NCBI RefSeq assembly: GCF_014763045.1
Contig: NZ_JACTAG010000002.1
Span: forward strand, 1,583,836 to 1,647,835
Source of the DNA: Sulfitobacter aestuariivivens
GTDB taxonomy: Bacteria > Pseudomonadota > Alphaproteobacteria > Rhodobacterales > Rhodobacteraceae
Length of the DNA: 64,000 nucleotides
Direction of reading: 5' to 3'
Of the stretch, positions 9,599-17,933 are shown piece after piece. Each line of letters starts with the position of its first letter. The stretch's first letter is position 1. A program made the translations under genes and the position numbers. A model generated the notes under the pieces. The model did not search any database, was not told where the DNA came from, and saw only the letters and a list, made by a program, of their open reading frames with translations.

Positions 9599-11080
9599 AT
9601 GAAGACTTTTCTGATCCGTGGCGTTCCCGAGGCCCTGCAGCAAGACGGCTGGTGGCTGAACGCGCCGCCGCCGCAGCCACCCGCGCGCACCGCTGCACGT
9701 GGCGCGACACAGCCGCCTGTCTGGCGGGCAGGGCTGTTGCTGGCGCTCATTGCGCTGGGGGATCTTTTGGTCTGGCAGGTCGCGCCGGGGCTTTCCCTTG
9801 CGGTCTTTGGGGCGGCCCTTGTGCTGGCCGCCATTCTGGCCGTGGAGGTGACATTGAGCCTGCGGGCGCAGGGCCAGATTGCCGCTGGTCTTACGCTGGC
9901 GCTGTGCCCGCTTGTCGAACTGGTCCAGCCGCTGTCGCTGCTGATCGCCGTTCTGGGCATCTCGGCGATCCTGGTGCTGATTGCGGGGCTCAGACGGGGA
10001 CAATTGGCGCTTGGCATGCTGCGGTTGTGGCCTTGTGGCGCCCGGCAGGGGTTTGCGGATCTCAGGCAGGGCGTTGGGGGCCGGGGGGACCGGGATGTTT
10101 CCGGCAGCATCGGTCGGGCGGTTCTGGGCTGGCTGATGCCGGTGGCCATGGGGCTGGTTTTCGTCTGGCTATTGCTGATCGCCAATCCCATCGCCGAGCA
10201 ATGGCTGGAAAGGTTCTGGGACAGCGACCTGAAGATGCCGGACCCCGGTCGGATGATTTTCTGGCTGTGCCTTGCCCCGGTGATTTGGACCGCCCTCAGC
10301 ATCGCGCAGATGCGCGAGCGGCTGGCGGCAGCGCCCCGCCTTGCAAAGGCGGGTCCCGCGCCGATCGGCCTGATCAATCCCGCTTCGGTCAGCCGTGCGC
10401 TGGTGTTGTTCAATGCCGTCTTTGCGGTCCAGACGGGACTGGATGTGGTCTATCTTTACGGGGGTGTCGGCCTGCCCGAGGGGATCACCTATGCCGAATA
10501 TGCTCATCGCGGTGCTTATCCGTTGGTGGTGACGGGGTTGCTGGCAGGTGGATTTGCTTTGCTAAGCCGCCGCTGGGTTCAGGGCAGCTACATGCTGCGC
10601 GTCCTGCTGATGCTGTTTGTCGCGCAGAATGTGGCGCTTGTGATCAGTTCATTGGTCAGGTTGGAACTTTACATCGAGGTGTACGGGCTGACCCGTCTGC
10701 GCATGGCCGCAGCAATCTGGATGGGGCTGACGGCATCGGGGCTGGCGCTGATCCTGTGGCAGGTCTGGCAAGGGCGGGACAACCACTGGCTGGTGTTGCG
10801 GGGCGGGGCGTTGACGGCGGCGGTTGTGTACGTCTGCGCCTTTATCAGCTTTGACGCTGCAATCGCACGGTACAACCTTGGCCATGATGTGACCCCGGAC
10901 CGCTATTATCTATGTAACCTTGGCGATGCGGCAAAACCTGTGATCGCCGCCCATGACCGGAACCTATGTGCCACACGCCAGATGCGTATCGTTGCGCCCG
11001 ACGACTGGCGCGAATGGGGCTTTCGCAACTGGCGGGCGCGCACTAGCCTCGCGGCACTGGACACCGGAAACCGCCCATGA
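9599..11080 (+). CDS. DUF4173-type multi-spanning membrane protein
   Basis: 493-residue inner-membrane protein with roughly ten or more hydrophobic segments between residues 40 and 430, a proline-rich N-terminal cytoplasmic stretch (APPPQPPARTAARG) and a soluble C-terminal tail of about 75 residues. It fits the DUF4173/DUF4153 group, whose biochemical role is unknown. The ATG is preceded by AGAGGCAAAG, and an upstream in-frame codon is rejected as unconserved. Its stop overlaps the start of a response regulator gene (ATGA), and the sensor kinase follows, so it is probably the target or an accessory sensor of that two-component system. Confidence 0.8.
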   Translation: MKTFLIRGVPEALQQDGWWLNAPPPQPPARTAARGATQPPVWRAGLLLALIALGDLLVWQVAPGLSLAVFGAALVLAAILAVEVTLSLRAQGQIAAGLTLALCPLVELVQPLSLLIAVLGISAILVLIAGLRRGQLALGMLRLWPCGARQGFADLRQGVGGRGDRDVSGSIGRAVLGWLMPVAMGLVFVWLLLIANPIAEQWLERFWDSDLKMPDPGRMIFWLCLAPVIWTALSIAQMRERLAAAPRLAKAGPAPIGLINPASVSRALVLFNAVFAVQTGLDVVYLYGGVGLPEGITYAEYAHRGAYPLVVTGLLAGGFALLSRRWVQGSYMLRVLLMLFVAQNVALVISSLVRLELYIEVYGLTRLRMAAAIWMGLTASGLALILWQVWQGRDNHWLVLRGGALTAAVVYVCAFISFDAAIARYNLGHDVTPDRYYLCNLGDAAKPVIAAHDRNLCATRQMRIVAPDDWREWGFRNWRARTSLAALDTGNRP

Positions 11081-11769
11081 GCTCGCATATTCTGATTGTT
11101 GATGATGACCCGCAAATCCGCAGTGTTCTGCGGATCGCGCTGAAACAGGCGGGCATGCAGATTAGCGAGGCAGGAGACGGGGCCGAGGGGCTGGCCAAGG
11201 CGCGGTCGGGTCGGTTTGACCTTGTTGTGCTGGATATCGGACTGCCCGAAATGGACGGGCTTGAGGTGTGCCGCGCGTTGCGCGCGGGCGACCAGACACC
11301 GGTCTTGTTTCTGACCGCGCGCGATGACGAGATTGACCGCGTTCTGGGGTTTGAGCTGGGGGGGGACGACTATGTCACCAAACCGTTCTCGCCGCGTGAA
11401 CTTGTTGCGCGGATCAAGGCGATCCTCAAGCGCAGCGGCGGACACCCTGACGCGCTGATTGGGGCCTTGCAGCGCGGCAGCTTGCAGATCGACCCCGCGC
11501 GGCACCTGTGTCTGGTGGCGGGCGCGCCGACCCCGTTGACCGCACGCGAAATGGGCATTCTCGCGCATCTGATGGCCCGCCCTGATCAGGTTGTGCCGCG
11601 CCCGGCGCTGACCGATGCGGTCTATGGCGCGCATGTCCATGTTTCGGACCGCACCGTTGACAGCCATCTGCGCAATCTGCGCGCCAAGCTTGCGGCGGCG
11701 GGGTGTGACGACGCCATCGAGACGGTGCATGGCGTCGGTATCCGGATGGGATCATGTCGCAGCAGGTAA
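11077..11769 (+). CDS. OmpR-family response regulator
   Basis: 230-residue regulator. The receiver domain (1-115) has the acidic pair in LIVDDDPQIR, phospho-acceptor D53 in LVVLDIGLPEMDG, and the conserved threonine and lysine in FLTARDDE and VTKPFSPREL. Residues about 130-228 form a winged helix, with the recognition part in HVSDRTVDSHLRNLRAKL. It overlaps the upstream membrane-protein gene by four bases and the downstream kinase gene by 16, so the three are translationally coupled. Its regulon is unknown, but the co-encoded DUF4173 protein is a likely member. Confidence 0.93.
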   Translation: MSSHILIVDDDPQIRSVLRIALKQAGMQISEAGDGAEGLAKARSGRFDLVVLDIGLPEMDGLEVCRALRAGDQTPVLFLTARDDEIDRVLGFELGGDDYVTKPFSPRELVARIKAILKRSGGHPDALIGALQRGSLQIDPARHLCLVAGAPTPLTAREMGILAHLMARPDQVVPRPALTDAVYGAHVHVSDRTVDSHLRNLRAKLAAAGCDDAIETVHGVGIRMGSCRSR

Positions 11770-12698
11770 GGCGCAAATGGCGACCCCCGCTGGCCCTGAT
11801 CATCATCGGGGCCATGGCCGGGATTGTCGCCCTGCCGGTGATCGGCATTGCGTATTTTCGCCTAGCGGGGAACATCCTGAGCTCGCGCGAAACGGTGCTG
11901 GTTCTCTTGGGGCTGGCCATCGTTGCCGCCGCCATTCTGGGGTATCTGCTGTGGCGGTTGGTGCTGCGTCCGGTGACCGCATTGACGCGCCACGCGCGGG
12001 CGATGAAGGCGGGCCGCGTCGGCGCGCCGCCGCCCGCCCAATTCGGCACGCCGGAGTTTTCCGATCTGGGGCAAAGCGTGATTGATATGGGTGAGACACT
12101 GCACAATCGCGCGGCAGGCGTGCGGGCATATGCCGATCATGTGACCCATGAACTGAAATCCCCGCTGACGGCCATTACCGGGGCATCCGAGCTGCTGCAG
12201 GGGGCTGTGGATGATGCGGACCGCGCCGCCCTTGCCGACACGATCAAGGTCGCAGCGCAGCGGATGGAAACATTGCTGAGTGACCTGCGCGACCACGCGG
12301 CTGCCGGTGGGGCGCGCAAAGAGGGTCACGCGATGTTGGGCAACGTTGCCGGGACGCTGACAGGGATCGAGGCGTTCGTCGTCCGCGACGGTCGTGTGCC
12401 GATGCCAGCCGAAGATCTGCATGCCGTGCTTGTCCAGCTGGCGCAGAATGCCACAGGCCATGGGGCAACGCGTCTGGATCTGGAATGGGATGCGCCGGTG
12501 TTGCGTGTCGCCGACGATGGCACCGGCGTGGCGCAGGGCAATCAGGCGCGCATTTTCGATCCGTTTTTTACCACGACACGCACTGACGGCGGGACAGGGA
12601 TGGGATTGAGCATCGTCAGAGCGATGGTCGAGGCCCACGGCGGCAAGATCGTGTTTGTGCAGGGCGATGGTGGCGCGCGCTTTGATATCACTTTCTAG
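11754..12698 (+). CDS. Sensor histidine kinase with minimal extracytoplasmic loop
   Basis: 314-residue membrane kinase. Two transmembrane helices (about 13-35 and 47-70) are joined by only around ten residues, so there is almost no periplasmic sensing domain. A HAMP-like linker (LRPVTALTRHARAMKAG) leads to the phospho-acceptor H132 in HVTHELKSPLTA. The ATPase domain follows, with the N box VQLAQNATGHG, G1 VADDGTG, F box FDPFF and G2 GTGMGLSI. Kinases of this shape are called intramembrane-sensing and usually read the state of a partner membrane protein; here the partner may be the DUF4173 protein of the same operon. It resembles CreC in its H-box region. Confidence 0.92.
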   Translation: MSQQVRRKWRPPLALIIIGAMAGIVALPVIGIAYFRLAGNILSSRETVLVLLGLAIVAAAILGYLLWRLVLRPVTALTRHARAMKAGRVGAPPPAQFGTPEFSDLGQSVIDMGETLHNRAAGVRAYADHVTHELKSPLTAITGASELLQGAVDDADRAALADTIKVAAQRMETLLSDLRDHAAAGGARKEGHAMLGNVAGTLTGIEAFVVRDGRVPMPAEDLHAVLVQLAQNATGHGATRLDLEWDAPVLRVADDGTGVAQGNQARIFDPFFTTTRTDGGTGMGLSIVRAMVEAHGGKIVFVQGDGGARFDITF

Positions 12699-12727
12699 AC
12701 GACATTTTAATGGATTCAGGCGCTTGG

Positions 12728-12746
12728 CCGCCTGTTTCGCAGGCGG
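12728..12746 (+). terminator. Hairpin after the two-component operon
   Basis: A 7-bp stem CCGCCTG/CAGGCGG closes a TTTCG loop and is followed by TTCT. The stem lies 30 bases after the kinase stop and 70 bases before the next start. The weak T-run makes termination plausible but not certain. Confidence 0.5.
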
Positions 12747-12791
12747 TTCTCTGGAATGCTTCTGAGAATCACTTGCAACTGGTTGACTTGT

Positions 12792-12806
12792 TGCGAATGG
12801 ATCGCA
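12792..12806. promoter_or_regulatory. Inverted repeat upstream of Mn/Zn importer, candidate Fur-family (Mur/Zur) site
   Basis: TGCGA-ATGGA-TCGCA lies 12 bases before the start of the metal-binding protein gene, with further TTGCAAC and GTTGCGAA half-sites just upstream (12773-12797). Manganese uptake operons in alphaproteobacteria are commonly controlled by the Fur-like regulator Mur. The assignment rests on position, dyad symmetry and the target's role. Confidence 0.4.
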
Positions 12807-12817
12807 TATTACACTGT

Positions 12818-13792
12818 ATGCACGAAAAACCGTTTTCCCTGACCCGTCGCGCCGCCCTTGCTGGGGGTGTGGCGGCTGTTGTGGTGGCCCCTTTTGCGCA
12901 GGCGGCTGACCGGCTTTCTGTTATTGCCACGACCGGCATGATTGCGGACACCGCGCGCCGGATCGGCGGGGCTTTGGTGGATGTGCGCGGGCTGATGGGG
13001 CCGGGCGTTGATCCGCACGGCTATCGCCAGACCCGCAGCGATATTGTCGCAATGACCCGCGCCGATCTTGTCTTGTGGCACGGGCTTTATCTTGAAGCGC
13101 AGATGGAAGACTTTCTGGGTGATCTTGCGCGCAAGCAGCCGGTCATCGCGTTGGCGGACCAGCTGCAGGCAGATCAATTGCTGGGGCACGAAGATTACGA
13201 TGGCCGGTTTGACCCGCATGTCTGGATGGACCCGGTCTTGTGGAAAGACATCGCATCGTTCACGGCTGCGGCGATCAGCGGCGTGCGGCCTGATCAGGCC
13301 AAGGTGATTGCGGCAAATCTTGACGCCTATCATGTCGAACTGGACGCGCTTGCAACTTATGCGCACGCCACGCTTGCCATGGTACCCGATGAGCAGCGCG
13401 TTTTGCTCACGGCGCATGATGCCTTTGGCTATTTCGGTGCGGCGTATGATTTCGAAGTGATTGGCATTCAGGGCATCTCTACCGAGAGTGAGGCCGGGCT
13501 TAACCGGATCAGCACGCTGGTGGATGAACTGGTCGCGCGCAAGATCAGGGCCGTTTTCGTTGAGACCTCAGTCTCTGACCGCAACATCCGCGCACTTATC
13601 GAGGGTGCTGCGGCGCAGGGGCATGAGGTGACCATTGGTGGCGCGCTTTACAGCGATGCGATGGGGCCTGAAGGCACCTATGAGGGCACCTACATTGGCA
13701 TGATTGACCACAACGTGACGACCATCGCCAGCGCATTGGGGGCCGAGATCGATCCCCGTGGCATGGCGGGTAAACTGGCAGGGGCAAGCTGA
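12818..13792 (+). CDS. Metal (Mn2+/Zn2+) ABC transporter substrate-binding protein
   Basis: 324-residue periplasmic cluster-A-I (TroA/MntA/ZnuA-like) metal-binding protein. The N-terminus SLTRRAALAGGVAAVVVAPF looks like a signal peptide with twin arginines. Expected ligands are visible: His in GPGVDPHGYRQ, His in DPHVWMDPV, an acid in VFVETSVSD and an Asp in GALYSDAMG. The His-rich loop typical of zinc-specific ZnuA is missing, which favours manganese, but specificity is not settled. I chose the ATG of MHEKPFSL over an in-frame start 36 codons upstream because the signal peptide starts here. First gene of a four-gene importer operon. Confidence 0.92.
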   Translation: MHEKPFSLTRRAALAGGVAAVVVAPFAQAADRLSVIATTGMIADTARRIGGALVDVRGLMGPGVDPHGYRQTRSDIVAMTRADLVLWHGLYLEAQMEDFLGDLARKQPVIALADQLQADQLLGHEDYDGRFDPHVWMDPVLWKDIASFTAAAISGVRPDQAKVIAANLDAYHVELDALATYAHATLAMVPDEQRVLLTAHDAFGYFGAAYDFEVIGIQGISTESEAGLNRISTLVDELVARKIRAVFVETSVSDRNIRALIEGAAAQGHEVTIGGALYSDAMGPEGTYEGTYIGMIDHNVTTIASALGAEIDPRGMAGKLAGAS

Positions 13793-13795
13793 GTT

Positions 13796-14629
13796 ATGGC
13801 ACTGAGACTGGCAACCGATCAGGGCCACATGGCCGCAGAAGCAGAGCGCGCCGGCAGCCCGCTGGCCATTCGCGGTATGACCGTTTCCTACGGTCAGAAG
13901 CCAGCGGTCTTTTCCGTCGACATGACCGTTGAAGCGGGCAAGATGACGGCAATCATCGGCCCGAACGGGGCGGGTAAATCCACCCTGTTGAAAGCGGCCC
14001 TGGGCATTCTCAAACCACTTGCGGGCACGACCACTGTTTTCGGCAAGGCGGTCGTGGCGCAGCGTCACCGGATTGCCTATGTCCCGCAGCGCGCCTCTGT
14101 TGATTGGGACTTCCCGACGCGGGTCATCGATGTGGTCTTGATGGGGCTTTATCCGCAGCTTGGGCTTTTGGGCCGGGTACGACCTGCACATCGTGCCAAG
14201 GCAGAGGACTGTCTGGCACGGGTGGGGATGCAAGACTTTGCGACACGGCAGATCGGGCAGCTTTCCGGGGGTCAGCAACAACGGGTGTTTCTGGCACGCG
14301 CGCTGGCGCAGGATGCGGATCTCTATTTGCTGGATGAACCTTTTGCGGGCGTCGATGCAGCAACCGAGAAAGCCATCATTGGCGTGCTGAAATCTCTGCG
14401 GGATGCGGGCAAGACGGTTGTTGCGGTGCATCATGACCTGAGCACCGTGGCGGAATATTTCGACAACGTTTTCCTGATCAACACGCGTCGCGTCGCCGAA
14501 GGTTCGGTGGCCGCAGCCTTTAACGACCGTACATTGCAGGACGCATACGGCGGGCGGCTGGCAGGCGCGCAGATGGAAGCACTGCGCGCGGTCGAGGCCC
14601 CGCAGACGGAGGCACCACAGCTTCAATGA
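13796..14629 (+). CDS. Metal ABC transporter ATP-binding protein
   Basis: 277-residue ATPase that powers the Mn/Zn importer on the cytoplasmic face. Walker A is GPNGAGKS, the Q-loop region is YVPQRASVDWDFP, the signature is LSGGQQQRVFLARAL, Walker B is LYLLDEP and the switch histidine is in VAVHHDLS. The motif VPQRASVDWDFP is typical of manganese/zinc importer ATPases. The gene begins three bases after the binding-protein stop, and a second in-frame ATG eleven codons later (MAAEAERAG) is an alternative start. The stop overlaps the permease start. Confidence 0.95.
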   Translation: MALRLATDQGHMAAEAERAGSPLAIRGMTVSYGQKPAVFSVDMTVEAGKMTAIIGPNGAGKSTLLKAALGILKPLAGTTTVFGKAVVAQRHRIAYVPQRASVDWDFPTRVIDVVLMGLYPQLGLLGRVRPAHRAKAEDCLARVGMQDFATRQIGQLSGGQQQRVFLARALAQDADLYLLDEPFAGVDAATEKAIIGVLKSLRDAGKTVVAVHHDLSTVAEYFDNVFLINTRRVAEGSVAAAFNDRTLQDAYGGRLAGAQMEALRAVEAPQTEAPQLQ

Positions 14630-15819
14630 TCCGCGACGCGCTGCTTTTGGGGCTGGGGTACAATGCGACCCTGGTGACCATCGGTGCGGCCTTGCTGGGT
14701 ATGGCTGCAGGCGTTGGCGGCACCTTTTTATTCCTCAGAAAACGCGCGCTGGTCAGTGACGCCATCAGCCATGCAACGCTGCCCGGTGTGGCTTTGGCCT
14801 TTATGGTTATGGTGATGCTGGGTGGTGACGGACGCAATCTGATCGGACTGCTGGCCGGGGCGGCGATCACCGCCGGGACGGGGTTGCTGATCGTGACCTG
14901 GCTGTCGACGCGGACCCGGTTGGCCGAGGACGCGGCCATCGGGGCGGTGCTGTCGGTCTTCTTTGGGTTCGGGATCGTTCTGCTGACGGTCATCCAGACT
15001 ATGAGCGCGGGGCGGCAGGCCGGGCTGGAGGGCTTTTTGCTGGGCTCGACCGCCGGCATGCTGCGGAGTGACGCGCTGGTGATCGCGGTATCCGCCGCGC
15101 TGACCCTTGCGCTTGTGATGCTGTTGCGCAGGCCGCTGACGCTGGCGTCGTTTGATCCCGAATACGCGACCTCACTGGGTCAGAATGTGACGCGCACCGA
15201 TCTGGCGATGATGGGGCTGGTACTGGCGGTCACGGTTGTGGGGCTCAAGATTGTTGGGCTGATCCTGATCGTGGCGCTGCTGATCATTCCGCCCGTTACT
15301 GCGCGGTTCTGGACGGAACGGACGGATCATGTCGTGCTGATTGCCGGATTGGTTGGCGGGGTTTCCGCCTATGTGGGTGCGGCGATTTCGGCGGCGGTGC
15401 CAAATATGCCGACAGGGCCGATCATTGTGCTGGTCAGCTTTGCGCTGTTTGCGGTGTCATTGTTGTTATCGCCCCGGCGGGGGGTGGTGTCGGCCTTGCT
15501 GCGCCATCGCGCCTATCAGCGCCGGGTCCACCTGCGGCAAGGGCTGCTGGCACTGGCGCAGGGACAGCCGATTTACGAACGCCTGACATTGCGCCTGTTG
15601 CGACGCCGTGGCTGGGCGCTGCCCGACGGCGTTCCCACGCCCGAAGGGCAGGGGCGCGCGACGCGTGCGTTGCGCGACGAGGTGCGCTGGCAACTGGTGC
15701 GCCGCGATCCGGCCTACGAGGTGGCGGCGGCGCGGTATGACGGGCTGACTCCGATCGAAAGCGTGCTGACGCCGGACCAGATTGAGGATATCGACAGCCG
15801 GATCGGAGCAGGCGCATGA
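14626..15819 (+). CDS. Metal ABC transporter permease with DtxR-like C-terminal extension
   Basis: 397-residue inner-membrane permease of the ABC-3 family, about 110 residues longer than usual. Residues 1-285 carry eight or nine membrane helices and the family segment KIVGLILIVALLIIPPVTAR. From about 285 a basic cytoplasmic tail follows: LRHRAYQRRVHLRQGLLAL, LTLRLLRRRGWALPDG, then GQGRATRALRDEVRWQLV. That order (helix, helix, wing, 'G..A...LR...RW') resembles the winged-helix part of DtxR/MntR. Permeases fused to such a domain are known, for example YtgC-YtgR in Chlamydia, where the tail is a metal-responsive repressor. Whether this tail binds DNA is unknown. Overlaps both neighbours by four bases. 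Confidence 0.9.
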   Translation: MIRDALLLGLGYNATLVTIGAALLGMAAGVGGTFLFLRKRALVSDAISHATLPGVALAFMVMVMLGGDGRNLIGLLAGAAITAGTGLLIVTWLSTRTRLAEDAAIGAVLSVFFGFGIVLLTVIQTMSAGRQAGLEGFLLGSTAGMLRSDALVIAVSAALTLALVMLLRRPLTLASFDPEYATSLGQNVTRTDLAMMGLVLAVTVVGLKIVGLILIVALLIIPPVTARFWTERTDHVVLIAGLVGGVSAYVGAAISAAVPNMPTGPIIVLVSFALFAVSLLLSPRRGVVSALLRHRAYQRRVHLRQGLLALAQGQPIYERLTLRLLRRRGWALPDGVPTPEGQGRATRALRDEVRWQLVRRDPAYEVAAARYDGLTPIESVLTPDQIEDIDSRIGAGA

Positions 15820-16745
15820 GCGGTGCCGAGTTTGTACCCCTGAGCCTTGTGCCCCTGCTGACCGGCATCTTTGTGGCGGTGGCCTGTGCATTGCCGGGGA
15901 ATTTTCTGGTGTTGCGTCGGCAGGCGCTCATTGGCGATGCGATCAGCCATGTTGTGCTGCCGGGGATCGTGGTGGCGTTTCTGGTGACCGGGGCGGTCAC
16001 GACATGGCCCATGCTGCTGGGTGCGGCAGGTGCGGCCCTTGTTGCGGTGATCGGCATTGAGGGCGTGCGGCGGCTGGGACAGATCGAATCCGGTGCCGCG
16101 ATGGGCGTGATCTTTACGGCGATGTTTGCAGGTGGCGTGCTGCTGCTTGAGCAGTCAGATACATCGAACGTGCATCTGGATGTGGAACATGCACTTTATG
16201 GCAATCTGGAGAGCCTGATCTGGCTGGATGCCGTAGGCTGGTCGTCGCTGTGGGATGCTCAGGCGTTGGCGACGCTGCCTGTCGAACTGCCCCGGATGGC
16301 CATCACGCTGGTTTTCGTGGTGCTGTTCACGGTCGTGTTCTGGCGGCCTTTGAAAATCAGCACCTTCGACGAAGGCTTTGCGCAGACCATCGGGATGCGG
16401 ACCAATCTGTTGGGGCTGGCGCTGGTGATCGTGGCGGCCATTGCGGCGGTTGCTGCGTTTGATGCGGTTGGCAGCATCATTGTGATTGCGATGTTCATCT
16501 GTCCGCCTGCGGCGGCCCGATTGATGACCAACCGGCTGGAGCGACAGGTCGCCTGGTCGGTGGTCTTTGCCGTGGTAGCGGCGGTGTTGGGCTATGTCTT
16601 TGCTGGCTATGGTCCGTTGTGGCTGGGCTTTGCCGACAGCGTGTCAGCAGCCGGGATGATCGCCACTGTTTCGGGTGTTATCCTTGGGCTTGCGGCTGTC
16701 TTTGGTCCGCACCGTCTGCGCGGGTCAGCTGCCCCGGTAGGTTGA
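15816..16745 (+). CDS. Metal ABC transporter permease, second subunit
   Basis: 309-residue ABC-3 family permease forming a heterodimer with the preceding one. It is strongly hydrophobic, with about eight membrane helices, and shows the conserved [21 protein letters not shown] segment and [21 protein letters not shown]. No cytoplasmic tail is present, unlike its partner. The four genes are tightly overlapped, indicating one transcript. The 3' end overlaps the convergent uraH gene by 21 bases, so the two coding regions share their ends. Confidence 0.94.
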   Translation: MSGAEFVPLSLVPLLTGIFVAVACALPGNFLVLRRQALIGDAISHVVLPGIVVAFLVTGAVTTWPMLLGAAGAALVAVIGIEGVRRLGQIESGAAMGVIFTAMFAGGVLLLEQSDTSNVHLDVEHALYGNLESLIWLDAVGWSSLWDAQALATLPVELPRMAITLVFVVLFTVVFWRPLKISTFDEGFAQTIGMRTNLLGLALVIVAAIAAVAAFDAVGSIIVIAMFICPPAAARLMTNRLERQVAWSVVFAVVAAVLGYVFAGYGPLWLGFADSVSAAGMIATVSGVILGLAAVFGPHRLRGSAAPVG

Positions 16746-17084
16746 ATACCCAAATGGCGACAGAAGCAGCGGCACGTGATAGTGCGCCTCAGGGTCTGAA
16801 ATGCCAAATCTGATCGGGATCTCGTCCAGAAAACGGGGCTCTTCCGCCGGGGTGCCCCGGGCATCCAGATAGGCGCCTGCGTCGAACACCAGTTCGTAGG
16901 TTCCGGCGGCGAACTGGCCCTTGGGCAGGATCGGCGTATCAGTGCGGCCATCCGCATTAGTCTGCATCTGCACGAGCATCAGACGGTTGGCCCCTTCCAG
17001 ACGATACAACGTTATCGCAAGCCCGGCGGCGGGCGCGCCCAGGGCGGTGTCCAGAACATGGGTGGTGAGGTATCCGTCAGGCAT
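16725..17084 (-). CDS. uraH: 5-hydroxyisourate hydrolase
   Basis: 119-residue transthyretin-like enzyme that hydrolyses 5-hydroxyisourate to OHCU, the second step of urate breakdown. Family marks are [16 protein letters not shown] at the N-terminus, the middle segment [27 protein letters not shown], and the C-terminal tetrapeptide YRGS characteristic of hydrolases rather than transthyretin. It sits beside puuE-uraD and a ureidoglycine aminohydrolase gene, though on the opposite strand and separated by the rhodanese/LysM pair. No urate oxidase gene is visible in the window. Confidence 0.95.
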   Translation of the reverse strand: MPDGYLTTHVLDTALGAPAAGLAITLYRLEGANRLMLVQMQTNADGRTDTPILPKGQFAAGTYELVFDAGAYLDARGTPAEEPRFLDEIPIRFGISDPEAHYHVPLLLSPFGYSTYRGS

Positions 17085-17148
17085 GGCCGCTCCTTCGATT
17101 GGCCTTGAAGGATAGTGCCGCGTCAGGGGAGGTCAATTGGATGTGATG

Positions 17149-17222
17149 CGATTCGGTGCGCTTTGCGGACTGATTCGCACTTTTTGCCAGAGTGATTCGT
17201 TTTCCCTTTGACGGGCGAATCA
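17149..17222. promoter_or_regulatory. Cluster of TGATTCG-type motifs between uraH and the rhodanese-like gene
   Basis: TGATTCG occurs at 17171-17177 and 17193-17199, inverted as CGAATCA at 17216-17222, and as the near copy CGATTCG at 17149-17155. The copies are spaced by about 22 bases start to start, that is about two helical turns. The region lies between divergent genes and could bind a regulator in an array. No known regulator is assigned. Confidence 0.4.
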
Positions 17223-17312
17223 TCCTTTGCCTATATGTGGTGCATCTGGCCAGAAGTGCGCGTCTTTGAAGTGCGTACGACGAGATATGGTAGACGTCTG
17301 GGGGACGGGAGT

Positions 17313-17933
17313 ATGAAGGGGTGGACCGCGTGTAGTGCGGCGGCCTGGCTTATTGGAGCCACGGCCGGACTGGCGCAGGAGCAGATTTCGGAGGCCAAGG
17401 CCTCTTTCATCTTTAACGAAGAGCGCGTGAAGATCAGCCAGGGCACTCCCGATGCTGTCGCGTTTATTGAGACTTTTGCGGCACCGACGTCCGCGTGTGG
17501 CGCTGGCTGTGTCGTGCCGATGCAGGCCGCCCGCGGCGTGCCCACGCTGGGCGAGATCGAAGTGCTGGCGTTTCTGACCGACGAAGTGGCGGGCAATGCG
17601 GGTTTGATGGTTGATGCACGTGCGCCGCAGGACCGCGCCAAGGGGTTCATTCCCGGCAGCGTAAGCCTGCCGCAGCATACGCTGAGCGAGAGCAATTCCT
17701 TTCGGGATGACATCCTGCGCGCACTGGGGGCGCGAGATCTGGACGGTGTCTTTGATTTCACCAATGCCCGGGCGTTGCTGGTGTATGATACCGGACCCGG
17801 TTCTGATGATGCGGGCAAGCTGATCTCGAAACTCATGACCACCGGGTATCCGGCTGAAAAGCTGTTCTATTATCGGGGCGGCATGCAGGTCTGGACGGTT
17901 CTGGGTTTCAGCATTGAAAAGGGTCAGGGATGA
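17313..17933 (+). CDS. Secreted rhodanese-like protein lacking the catalytic cysteine
   Basis: 206-residue protein with a signal peptide (MKGWTACSAAAWLIGATAGLA) and one rhodanese fold at about residues 85-200: DARAPQDRAKGFIPGSVSLP and the closing strand YYRGGMQVWTVLGFSIEKG. The active-site loop, normally beginning with Cys, reads VYDTGPGSDDAG, so sulfurtransferase activity is unlikely. A CGAGC pair lies between signal and domain, a possible redox or metal site. I start at the ATG giving the signal peptide; an in-frame upstream TTG would add 35 unconserved residues. The stop overlaps the LysM gene (ATGA), so the two are coupled and probably act together at the envelope. Confidence 0.8.
   Translation: MKGWTACSAAAWLIGATAGLAQEQISEAKASFIFNEERVKISQGTPDAVAFIETFAAPTSACGAGCVVPMQAARGVPTLGEIEVLAFLTDEVAGNAGLMVDARAPQDRAKGFIPGSVSLPQHTLSESNSFRDDILRALGARDLDGVFDFTNARALLVYDTGPGSDDAGKLISKLMTTGYPAEKLFYYRGGMQVWTVLGFSIEKGQG

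Noticed and set aside
9429..9710. 94-residue N-terminal extension of DeoC
   Set aside because: Low-complexity, arginine-rich, unlike the family, and it runs into the neighbour's coding start.
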